Shown piece by piece: positions 1 through 7,094 of a DNA stretch of 11,045 bases (its first letter is position 1; every line of letters begins with the position of its first letter). Source of the stretch: an uncultured Collinsella sp. (GTDB taxonomy: Bacteria > Actinomycetota > Coriobacteriia > Coriobacteriales > Coriobacteriaceae). The notes under the pieces are model-generated. The model had not been told where the DNA came from and made no database searches. It worked only from the letters and a program-made list of their open reading frames with translations. A program made the position numbers and the translations under genes. The DNA is taken from contig CABSNL010000064.1 of assembly GCA_902479095.1 (NCBI GenBank), positions 1 to 11,045 on the forward strand. Direction: 5' to 3'.

Positions 1-46
1 AGATCAGCCTCGGTCTCGTGGGCTCGGAGATGTGTATAAGAGACAG
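1..46. other. Nextera i7-side sequencing adapter (not genomic)
   Basis: Positions 13-46 match the 34-base Nextera read-2 transposase adapter, ending in the 19-base Tn5 mosaic end at 28-46 (AGATGTGTATAAGAGACAG). Positions 1-4 (AGAT) fit the end of the P7 primer. Positions 5-12 (CAGCCTCG) sit exactly where the 8-base i7 index belongs and, from memory, match index N710. The genomic sequence therefore begins at 47. The adapter is read through in the hyfF frame and gives that protein a false C-terminal tail containing CLLYTSPSPRDRG. Confidence 0.98.
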
Positions 47-1305
47 ACCCAGATGGGACCGGACTGAACGCCGGCCACGAAGGTGAGGAACTCGGAGATG
101 AACAGGGCGAACGGCGGGAAGGCGGCGAGCGCGAGCAGGGCGATGATGGTGAGCGCTGCCGTGACGGGAGCGATCTCGACGACGCCCTTGATCTTGTTCA
201 GGTCGCGGGTGTGGTAGATGTGCTGGATGTTACCGGCCATGCAGAAGGCGAGCGCCTTCGTGAAGCCGTGGAAGATGCAGTGCAGCAGGCAGGCGGCGAT
301 ACCGAGCGGGCCACCGATACCCAGGCACAGCGCGACCACGCCGACGTTGTCGACGGAGGAGTACGCGAAGCGGCGCTTGATATCGTCCTGCTTGAAGATG
401 CACAGGGCAGCCACCAGGATGGACAGCGTGCCCAGGATGAGCAGGAGCGTTCGCGGATAGGTGTCGCCCACCGTGATGATGGACAGGGAGTAGAAGCGGA
501 TGATCACCAGCATGGCGCACTTGAGCAGCACGCCCGAGAGCAGCGCGGAGACCGGGCTCGGAGCCTGGGAGTGCGCGTCGGGCAGCCAGGTGTGCATGGG
601 GAACAGGCCCGCCTTGGTGCCGAAGCCGATGACGATGAACGCGAACGCGAGGCGCACGAGCATCGGGTCGAACTGGTCGGCGTAGGGCATGATGGAGGTG
701 AGGAAGGCGGCCTCATGCGCGTTGGGCATGATATCGGCGGCGTTCGCGTAGATGAGCAGCGTGCCGAACAGGCCGAAGGCCACACCGGCGGTGCAGACCA
801 TCGCGTACTTCCAAGACGCCTCGAGCGCCTGCTTGTTCTTGTAGATGCCCACGAGGAACACGGTCGACAGCGTAGTGGCCTCGACCGCCGCCCAGGTGAG
901 GATGATGTTGTTGGACAGGCAGGCGAGCAGCATCGTGAAGACGAACAGGCTGAACAGCGCGTAGTACTGCTTGGTGCGCTCGGCCGGCATGGTCTTCTCC
1001 TCGATATCGATCTTGATATAGGAGATGGAGTACACGCCGGTGATGAACCCGATGATGCCTACCAGAAGGACGAAGATCGACGAGAGCGAATCGAGATGGA
1101 GCCACAGGCCCAAAGCGTCGATATTCTGCCCGCTCGAGAGCATGGTTCCCGCGGTGACGACCGAAAGGACAAGGGTCGCCGCGACGGAGATGGTGTTGAG
1201 CCCCGCGAAGACGTTGTAGGACGTCGTCTTGGGGAGCGCAGCCATAATCAGGGAGAACACGAGAGGACAAGCGAGCAGGGCGACCGTCAGCATTGAAACA
1301 TCCAT
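47..1305 (-). CDS. hyfF: Hydrogenase-4 component F, antiporter-like membrane subunit (3' end cut off)
   Basis: Proton-translocating antiporter-like subunit (complex I NuoL/M/N family) of the FHL-2 membrane arm. About 419 genomic residues remain of an expected ~525, so the last membrane helices are missing. The polytopic protein carries the family hallmarks: GLWLHLDSLSSIF near residues 66-78, WAAVEATTLS with Glu142, and GFGTKAGLFPMHTWLPDAHS with Lys231, followed by APSPVSALLSG and Lys262. Glu142 and Lys231 match the paired charged residues of the proton path in NuoL/M. Wording throughout is close to E. coli HyfF rather than NuoM. The ATG at 1305 is preceded by GAAGGGG, and only 3 bp separate it from the hyfE stop, implying coupled translation. 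The protein does not end naturally: residues after Trp419 come from the sequencing adapter. Confidence 0.93.
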
Positions 1306-1308
1306 GGC

Positions 1309-1962
1309 CTACCCCTTCAATTCGGTCAGGTCGTGGGAGTCGAGCGACTTGGTGTCGTTCCAAATCCTCACGACGACGGCGGACATGATGATAACGGCGA
1401 AGATGGCGTCGGTGGCGATGCCGATCTCGATGATCTCGGGAGCCGTGGGCGCGAGCAGAGCGAGCGTCACGTGGCTACCGTTCTCCATAAGGCAGTACCC
1501 GAAGATCTGCTTGAGGATGTTGCGCTGGGAGATGATGCACGTGAGGCCGACGAAGAAGTGCGCGAAGCTGATGGCGAGGGCCGGAGTGGCCACCTCGGCG
1601 GTGGGCAGGCTCAGGCGCGTGACCACCGCGAAGCAGACGGCCACCTCCAGACCGGTGAGGATGATGGTCCAGGCCGGCTTGATGGAGGAGGTCAGCGTGC
1701 TATCGGCAGGCGAACCCATCTTCTTGTAGGCACGGTTGAGAATGAACGGAACGAGGATCACCTTGGTGACGAAGGCCGACGCGGCCCACATGAGAAGCTC
1801 GGTGGCACCGGTGGTGAGGCCCAGGGTGAGCAGCACGCCCACCAGGACAACCGACTGGATCGCGTACCACTTGATGGCGGACGGGATGGTCTTCGAGACG
1901 ACCACCATGGTGGAGGTCACGATCAGAAGACCGCCCAGGATATTGACTAACGAATAACCCAT
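1309..1962 (-). CDS. hyfE: Hydrogenase-4 component E, small membrane subunit
   Basis: Integral membrane subunit of the FHL-2 / hydrogenase-4 complex, thought to lie between the antiporter-like subunits and to take the structural place of NuoK-like parts of complex I. It has 217 residues, against 216 in E. coli HyfE as I recall it. Diagnostic stretches are WAASAFVTKVILVPFI near residue 60, and a very conserved C-terminal half containing SQRNILKQIFGYCLMENGSH and EIGIATDAIFAVI, then the end DLTELKG. Hydrophobic segments run through most of the chain. The ATG at 1962 follows a strong AGGAGG site, 10 bp after the hyfD stop. It ends in TAG 3 bp before the hyfF start, so hyfD, hyfE and hyfF are almost certainly co-transcribed. 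Confidence 0.94.
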   Translation of the reverse strand: MGYSLVNILGGLLIVTSTMVVVSKTIPSAIKWYAIQSVVLVGVLLTLGLTTGATELLMWAASAFVTKVILVPFILNRAYKKMGSPADSTLTSSIKPAWTIILTGLEVAVCFAVVTRLSLPTAEVATPALAISFAHFFVGLTCIISQRNILKQIFGYCLMENGSHVTLALLAPTAPEIIEIGIATDAIFAVIIMSAVVVRIWNDTKSLDSHDLTELKG

Positions 1963-1972
1963 GTCCTACCTC

Positions 1973-3430
1973 CTAACCCATCCAACTAGAGGACAGAGGA
2001 CCGGCGACGACGACCATGATCATGAGGACGACGAACACGAACGCCATGGCGCGCGGAAGGGGCTGGCCGGCGGCCACGGTCTCGCTCGGCTCACCGGGCA
2101 GGACCTTACCCATCCAACGCAGGAACCATGCGAAGGTGGCGACGGTCTCGACGACCATGACGCACACGAGGACAAAGATGACCGTGTTGGTAGCACCAAC
2201 CGCGAAGCCACCGGAAATGATCTGGAACTTGGAAAAGAACGTGCTCATGGGGGGCACGCCGGCGATAGCGGTCGCGGCGACCGCAAAGCCCACGCCCGTG
2301 ACCGGGTACTTCTTCATGAGGCCCTGGATCTTGGGCAGCATACGGGTTCCCAGCGTGAAGCTGAGAGAGCCAGCGATGAGGAAGAACAGGGTCTTGGTGA
2401 ACGCGTGGTTGAAGATGTGCTCGACGGCGCCGTTAAACGCCATCTGGCTTCCGAACACGGAGAGGCCCAGGCCAAAGAACACGTAGGCGAGCTGCGCGAT
2501 CGTCGAGAAGGCGAGCAGGCGCTTCATATCCTTCTGGGGCAGGTACATGAGGAAGCCGAAGAGCATGGTCACGACGGCGTCGATGATGGCGACCCAACCG
2601 ACGATCTCGGGGATATCGCCGGCGCTCGCAAGAGCGCGGGCGAACACGCACACGCCGACCTTAACCATGGACGCGCCATGAAGGTAGGCGGAAACGGGCG
2701 TGGGGGCCTCCATTGCGGAGGGCAGCCACATGTAGAGCGGGAACTGGGCGGACTTGGCCCAAGCAGCGAACAGGATGAGCAGCAGCACGACGGTCTTCAT
2801 ACCGGAATCGAGCTGGGAGATCGCGCTCAGCGCGAACGTGCCGGTTCCGGCGAACAGGAAGGCCGCGCCGATGTAGAGTCCCAGAGCGCCGATATGGGTG
2901 ATGATGAGCGCCTTCATACCGGCCTTCTTGGCCGTGGGCGTCATGTAGTAGCTGATGAGGCCCCAGGAGCACACACCGGTGATCTCGAAGAAAACGAGCT
3001 GGCCGACGATGGTGGAGCTGTAGGCGAGACCGGCCATGGCGCCGATGAACGTGGAGAAGTACACGTAGAAGCGACGACGGGGCGCGTCGGGATGCTCCTT
3101 ATTCTTATCGCTCATGTACGGGAACGAATAGATGACGACGAGCAGGCCGATAGCGACGAACGCGGGTGCGAGCAGCGTGCTCATCCGGTCGAATATGAAG
3201 CCCATGACCAAGGTCTGGCCCATACTCGCCCAGGTTACATCGACCGCGTTCATGCCGTTTCCGGCAAACGTCGCGGCCAAGCCAACGGAAGCGACCGTGG
3301 CGATGCCGCCGGCAAAGGCGCAGATCCATTTAGCGTAGGGACGCGGCAGCATGACGATGAGCAGGGAGCCCAGCATGGGGACGGCGATCGCCACCATGGC
3401 AAAGAGGGACAAGCTCGATTCGATTGACAT
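1973..3430 (-). CDS. hyfD: Hydrogenase-4 component D, antiporter-like membrane subunit
   Basis: Second antiporter-like subunit (NuoL/M/N family) of the FHL-2 membrane arm, 485 residues, close to the ~480 usual for HyfD. It shows the NuoL-type signature in order: FFEITGVCSWGLISYY with Glu149, then WAKSAQFPLYMWLPSAMEAP with Lys226, then PTPVSAYLHGASMVKVGV with Lys257, and a later HIFNHAFTKTLFF helix near residue 345. These charged residues line the proton channel in relatives. Many hydrophobic helices span the whole length and no signal peptide is evident. The start ATG at 3430 has AAGGGAGA just upstream, 16 bp after the hyfC stop, and the gene ends in TAG 10 bp before hyfE. Presence between hyfC and hyfE distinguishes this operon from the simpler FHL-1 (hyc) type, which lacks HyfD, E and F. 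Confidence 0.93.
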   Translation of the reverse strand: MSIESSLSLFAMVAIAVPMLGSLLIVMLPRPYAKWICAFAGGIATVASVGLAATFAGNGMNAVDVTWASMGQTLVMGFIFDRMSTLLAPAFVAIGLLVVIYSFPYMSDKNKEHPDAPRRRFYVYFSTFIGAMAGLAYSSTIVGQLVFFEITGVCSWGLISYYMTPTAKKAGMKALIITHIGALGLYIGAAFLFAGTGTFALSAISQLDSGMKTVVLLLILFAAWAKSAQFPLYMWLPSAMEAPTPVSAYLHGASMVKVGVCVFARALASAGDIPEIVGWVAIIDAVVTMLFGFLMYLPQKDMKRLLAFSTIAQLAYVFFGLGLSVFGSQMAFNGAVEHIFNHAFTKTLFFLIAGSLSFTLGTRMLPKIQGLMKKYPVTGVGFAVAATAIAGVPPMSTFFSKFQIISGGFAVGATNTVIFVLVCVMVVETVATFAWFLRWMGKVLPGEPSETVAAGQPLPRAMAFVFVVLMIMVVVAGPLSSSWMG

Positions 3431-3446
3431 AGTTTCTCCCTTCTCC

Positions 3447-4370
3447 CTACACGCCTACGACGACGAAGACGAACGCGAGGACCGCGATGCCGACGACGGC
3501 CCAGGTCTGGTTACCGAGCACCTTGAAGCGCGAACGGGAAACGGAGTTCTCGAGCACGCCGCAGACGACGAAATCGACCAGGCACTTGACGAGGAAGACG
3601 ACGGCGCCCACGAGAGCGGTGACGCCGATGGTCGCGGGCTCTCCCCAGGGGATGAAGATGGAGGTGAACCAAGCGACGACCACGACCTGCTTCATGCCCA
3701 TGGCGAGCTTCATCATGGCCAGGGACGGGCCGGAGAGCTCGGCGAGCGGGCCCTCCTGGAGCTCCTGCTCGGCTTCGGCCTGATCGAACGGAAGCTTGCC
3801 GAGCTCCATGTAACAGGCGGCCGCGAAGGCGACGCCGGCGAGGATAACGGCGACGACGCTCGAGACGTTGCCCGTAACGATGTGCTGACCCATGGTCGCA
3901 ATGTCCGTGGAGCCGCACACGATGGCGACGGTGAACAGCGCGATGAGCATGGACGGCTCGATGAGCACGCTCATGAGGAGCTCGCGGATACCGCCGAAGC
4001 CCGCGTAGGCGTTGGAGGAATCCACGCCGGACAGCGCGAAGAAGAAGCGGGACAGCGCGAGCGCGTACATGATGGTGATGGCGTCACCAAAGACGGGCAT
4101 GGGGCTCTGGAGCGTGAACATGGGCAGGCCCATGGCGAGCATAAACGACACCGCGAGGAACAGCGGCGGCATGATGCGCAGCACGAAGCTCGAGTCGGAA
4201 CTCACGGACTCGGGACGCGCCATGAGCTTCGCGAGGTCCCGGTAATCCTGAAGGATGGACGGACCGCGGCGATTGTGCATCTTCGCGCGAATCACACGGG
4301 CGAGGCCGGAGAAGAAGGGCGCGACCAGCATGACCACGAGGCCCTGCGCCATCGCAAGAACGATGTTCAT
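3447..4370 (-). CDS. hyfC: Hydrogenase-4 component C, NuoH-like membrane anchor subunit
   Basis: Membrane subunit homologous to NuoH/HycD that joins the peripheral hydrogenase module to the proton-pumping arm. It has 307 residues. Near the N-terminus is the conserved cytoplasmic loop containing RRGPSILQDYRDLAKLMARP (residues 34-53). The central loop CYMELGKLPFDQAEAEQELQ (187-206), rich in acidic residues, is the NuoH-type element thought to couple electron transfer to proton movement. A longer open frame runs upstream to 4721, but it lies inside hyfB and its extra protein is arginine-rich shadow sequence. The ATG at 4370 begins MNIVLAMAQG, preceded by GAGAGGGGAGAGG and 17 bp after the hyfB stop, so this start was chosen. 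The stop is TAG. Confidence 0.93.
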   Translation of the reverse strand: MNIVLAMAQGLVVMLVAPFFSGLARVIRAKMHNRRGPSILQDYRDLAKLMARPESVSSDSSFVLRIMPPLFLAVSFMLAMGLPMFTLQSPMPVFGDAITIMYALALSRFFFALSGVDSSNAYAGFGGIRELLMSVLIEPSMLIALFTVAIVCGSTDIATMGQHIVTGNVSSVVAVILAGVAFAAACYMELGKLPFDQAEAEQELQEGPLAELSGPSLAMMKLAMGMKQVVVVAWFTSIFIPWGEPATIGVTALVGAVVFLVKCLVDFVVCGVLENSVSRSRFKVLGNQTWAVVGIAVLAFVFVVVGV

Positions 4371-4387
4371 AATATCCTCTCCCCTCT

Positions 4388-6406
4388 CTAGACCATGACC
4401 ACGGCGAGCACGAGGAAGACCACGAGCGCCGCGACGATGTAGCAGATGTATACGGAGTAGTTGCCGCCCTCGATCTTGGAGGCGAGGCCGGCCAGCTTGT
4501 CGGCACCCTCGCTCGGTGCATCGACCAGGAAACGGTCGGGCAGGGGCTCGACGCCCTGGGCGACACCGGTGAGCTTCTGGAACACGTGCGCGATGGACCA
4601 GCAGATCTTGGTGCATACCTCGCGCAGGGTGTAGAGCGGGCCCATGAAGAGTTCGACGTCGGACGCGAAGCTCGTGGCGACGACGGGCATGTGCTCGTTG
4701 GGCTCGTAGCCGCACGCCCAAGGGTCGGTCTTCTTAGCGGGGGCCTTGGCGCCGAGGCAGGACCTCAACGCGAACGCGAGGCCGGTGAGGACCACGAGCG
4801 CGATGGCGATCGCGGGGGTGGAGGTGGCGGCACCGGAAATCTCGTTCACGAGAGACACGCCCGAGGTGGCTGTGACGGCGGAGCCGGCAAGCACGCTCTG
4901 GGCGACGTCGCCCAGAACCGGGGCGATGACCGGGGAGCCGATTCCCAGTACCACGCAGATGGCCGCGAGGAGCATCTGCGAGAACAACATCGGAGCCGGG
5001 GACTCCTTGGCGTTCGCGGCCTCCTGGGAACGAGGGCTGCTCGCGAACGAGACGCCGTAGGCCTTCACGAAGCACGTGACGGCCAGGGCACCGGTGATGG
5101 CGAGGGCGGCCGCGGAGGCGACGGCGAACACCATGACGACCGGGTCGGAGAGCGTCGAGATGTTGAACAGGGACTGGTAGGTGAACCACTCGGAAACGAA
5201 GCCGTTGAGCGGCGGGATGGCCGAGATGGCAAGGGCACCGATGAGGAAGCAGACGGCCGTGACCGGCATGCGGCGGAACAGACCGCCCATCTTCTCCATG
5301 TTGCGCGTACCCGTGGCATAGAGCAGGGAGCCCGCGCCGAGGAACAGCTCGCCCTTGAACATGGCGTGGTTGAGCGTGTGGTAGAGGGCGGCCATGAGCG
5401 CGATCGTCGCGATGACGTCGTTGCCCAGGGCGTGCGCCGTCATGGACGCGCCGACACCGAGCAAGATGATGCCAATGTTCTCGACGGAGTGGTAGGCCAG
5501 CAGGCGCTTGATGTCGTGCTCGTGGAGGGCGTAGACGACGCCCAGGACCGACGAGATGGATCCGAAGACCAGGACCATGAGGCCCCACCAGAGCTGGACG
5601 CCCGAACCCGCGAGCAGGTCGAGACCGACCTTGAGGATTCCCAGGATGCCGATCTTGATCATGCCGCCGGACATGAGGGCGGACACGTTGGACGGCGCCT
5701 CGGGGTGCGCCTGGGGCAGCCAGGAGTGCAGCGGGATGATACCGGCCTTCGCGCCAAATCCGAAGAACGCGAGGACGAAGCACGCGGAGGAGATGGCGGG
5801 TCCAAAGTCATGCGTACGGAAATCACTGAAGCTGAAGGAACCGCCCACGCCGTTGGTCATGAGCAGGAAGCTCGCCATGATAAGGACAAAGCCCACGTGC
5901 GCGATGACGAAGTAGAGCCAACCGCCCTTGATGGAGTTCTTGTTCTCCTCGATGACGACAAGGAAGTAGCTCGTAAGCGACATGAGCTCGAAGGCGACCA
6001 GGAACCAGAACACGTTGTCGGCGATGATGACGAGCATCATCGAGGCGACGAAGGTGTTCATGAAGAAACCGGCGCGCCCGACCTTGCCCGGGTACTCGTC
6101 GAAGTAGGACAGACCGTAGATGAAGCCCGCAAAGGCGAGGATTGAGATGAGGACCACGATCAGGCCCGCAAGGCCGTTGAGCAAGAGCTCGAGACGGGCG
6201 AACGGGAAAAAGAAGACCGTGTTGAGGGACGAAACGTCGCCAAGCACGGCCTCGAGGCCCGCGATGAACGACAGCACGGCCGCGACGGCGCCGATCAGGC
6301 AGCCGGCGGTCTTGGCGGCGTTATCGGCCTTAATCAGCAGAACCGAGGCGAGCGCACCGATGCACGAGACGGCAAGCGATGCGATAAACAGCGTCATGCT
6401 ATCCAT
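4388..6406 (-). CDS. hyfB: Hydrogenase-4 component B, long antiporter-like membrane subunit
   Basis: Largest antiporter-like subunit (NuoL family, paralogue of HycC) of the FHL-2 membrane arm. It has 672 residues, the length I recall for E. coli HyfB. The core helices include FWFLVAFELMSLTSYFLVVI with Glu140, then FFGFGAKAGIIPLHSWLPQA with Lys220, then APSNVSALMSGGMIKIGILG with Lys251. A C-terminal extension past the 14-helix core carries DPWACGYEPNEHMPVVATSF and a final membrane helix, as in HyfB/HycC. The ATG at 6406 overlaps the end of hyfA by 8 bp (ATGGATAG), which suggests translational coupling and fixes this start; a second ATG three codons in is less likely. The hyfC gene follows after 17 bp. 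The stop is TAG. Confidence 0.94.
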   Translation of the reverse strand: MDSMTLFIASLAVSCIGALASVLLIKADNAAKTAGCLIGAVAAVLSFIAGLEAVLGDVSSLNTVFFFPFARLELLLNGLAGLIVVLISILAFAGFIYGLSYFDEYPGKVGRAGFFMNTFVASMMLVIIADNVFWFLVAFELMSLTSYFLVVIEENKNSIKGGWLYFVIAHVGFVLIMASFLLMTNGVGGSFSFSDFRTHDFGPAISSACFVLAFFGFGAKAGIIPLHSWLPQAHPEAPSNVSALMSGGMIKIGILGILKVGLDLLAGSGVQLWWGLMVLVFGSISSVLGVVYALHEHDIKRLLAYHSVENIGIILLGVGASMTAHALGNDVIATIALMAALYHTLNHAMFKGELFLGAGSLLYATGTRNMEKMGGLFRRMPVTAVCFLIGALAISAIPPLNGFVSEWFTYQSLFNISTLSDPVVMVFAVASAAALAITGALAVTCFVKAYGVSFASSPRSQEAANAKESPAPMLFSQMLLAAICVVLGIGSPVIAPVLGDVAQSVLAGSAVTATSGVSLVNEISGAATSTPAIAIALVVLTGLAFALRSCLGAKAPAKKTDPWACGYEPNEHMPVVATSFASDVELFMGPLYTLREVCTKICWSIAHVFQKLTGVAQGVEPLPDRFLVDAPSEGADKLAGLASKIEGGNYSVYICYIVAALVVFLVLAVVMV

Positions 6407-7016
6407 TGTTTACGCTCCCTTCTGCTTTCTCGGACAGACCCTGGGCCACAGCCGCCACGTCGACGGCAGGGCCGTTCTGAATCGAACGCAGGCGCTTGGC
6501 CTCGTCGAGTTCGCGATCTGCCGCGCCGCCCATGACGGTGAGCGCCTTGGTGGGGCAAGCCGCCACGCAGTGCGGACCCTCGGGGTCGAAGGCGCACAGG
6601 TCGCACTTGACGGCACAGGTGTACTGGCCGGGCGCCCACGTAAGCAGGCTGCTCAGGGACTTAGGGTACGAAGGCGTCGGGTCGCACATGCCTGCGACAC
6701 CGGCGATAGACGTGCCATCGGGATGGATGGCTCCGAAGGGGCACGCGATGGCGCACAGCCTGCACCCGATGCACTCCTGCTCCTTAACGTGGATGCGGTC
6801 GCCATCGTGCTCGATGGCATTCACCGGGCAAACCTCGGCGCAGGGGGCACCCTCGCAATGGTGGCAGGCAAGGGCGGCCGAAATGCCGCCGGTCTTCACG
6901 AGCGCCAGGCGCGGCGTATCCTGAAGACCCTGCATCCGGTGGGCGTCGGCACAGGCGGACTGGCATGTTCCGCAGCCGATGCACCTCTCCGGGTTGATGT
7001 CGATGAAGCGGTTCAT
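6399..7016 (-). CDS. hyfA: Hydrogenase-4 component A, four-cluster 4Fe-4S electron-transfer protein
   Basis: Polyferredoxin of the HycB/HyfA family that carries electrons from formate dehydrogenase H toward the hydrogenase. It has 205 residues, the same as recalled for E. coli HyfA. Sixteen cysteines make four 4Fe-4S sites: Cys12/15/18/22 (CIGCGTCQSAC), Cys51/54/59/63 (CHHCEGAPCAEVC), Cys82/85/88/92 (CIGCRLCAIAC) and Cys138/141/150/154 (KCDLC, then CVAAC). No signal peptide is seen, so it should act on the cytoplasmic face. The frame stays open to a GTG at 7022, but that GTG overlaps the AAGGAAG ribosome site (7022-7028). The ATG at 7016 is correctly spaced from it and gives MNRF, the family N-terminus. 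The coding end overlaps hyfB by 8 bp. A strong hairpin lies just upstream of the ribosome site. Confidence 0.93.
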   Translation of the reverse strand: MNRFIDINPERCIGCGTCQSACADAHRMQGLQDTPRLALVKTGGISAALACHHCEGAPCAEVCPVNAIEHDGDRIHVKEQECIGCRLCAIACPFGAIHPDGTSIAGVAGMCDPTPSYPKSLSSLLTWAPGQYTCAVKCDLCAFDPEGPHCVAACPTKALTVMGGAADRELDEAKRLRSIQNGPAVDVAAVAQGLSEKAEGSVNNG

Positions 7017-7038
7017 CCCCACTTCCTTTCAAAATAAC

Positions 7039-7073
7039 GGGCCGGGCTCCCGAACGTACGGGACGCCCGGCCC
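7039..7073 (-). terminator. Terminator-like hairpin between fdhF and hyfA
   Basis: A perfect 9-bp stem (GGGCCGGGC at 7039-7047 with GCCCGGCCC at 7065-7073) encloses an inner 4-bp stem (CCCG/CGGG, 7049-7052 and 7059-7062) with a 6-base loop. On the minus strand it lies 21 bp after the fdhF stop and is followed directly by the U-rich run GTTATTTT, then the hyfA ribosome site. This fits a weak or partial intrinsic terminator, or a 3'-end stabiliser for the fdhF message, inside an otherwise continuous operon. Confidence 0.7.
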
Positions 7074-7094
7074 AAAAAGCCAACGAGAACGGGA

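Noticed and set aside
211..1296. Long plus-strand open frame opposite hyfF
   Set aside because: Its protein is a low-complexity mix of Arg, Glu, Asp, Gly and His, typical of an antisense shadow of a GC-rich membrane protein gene, and the opposite strand has clear homology.
1961..3427. Long plus-strand open frame opposite hyfD
   Set aside because: Composition is Asp/Glu/Gly/His/Arg-rich with no recognisable domain; it mirrors codons of hyfD on the other strand.
3447..4721. Longer version of hyfC starting at 4721
   Set aside because: The extra 117 codons lie in the hyfB coding region and give an Arg-rich nonsense sequence; the ATG at 4370 has a ribosome site and the family N-terminus.
4586..6145. 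Long plus-strand open frame opposite hyfB
   Set aside because: Same antisense-shadow composition; the minus strand encodes a full-length HyfB.
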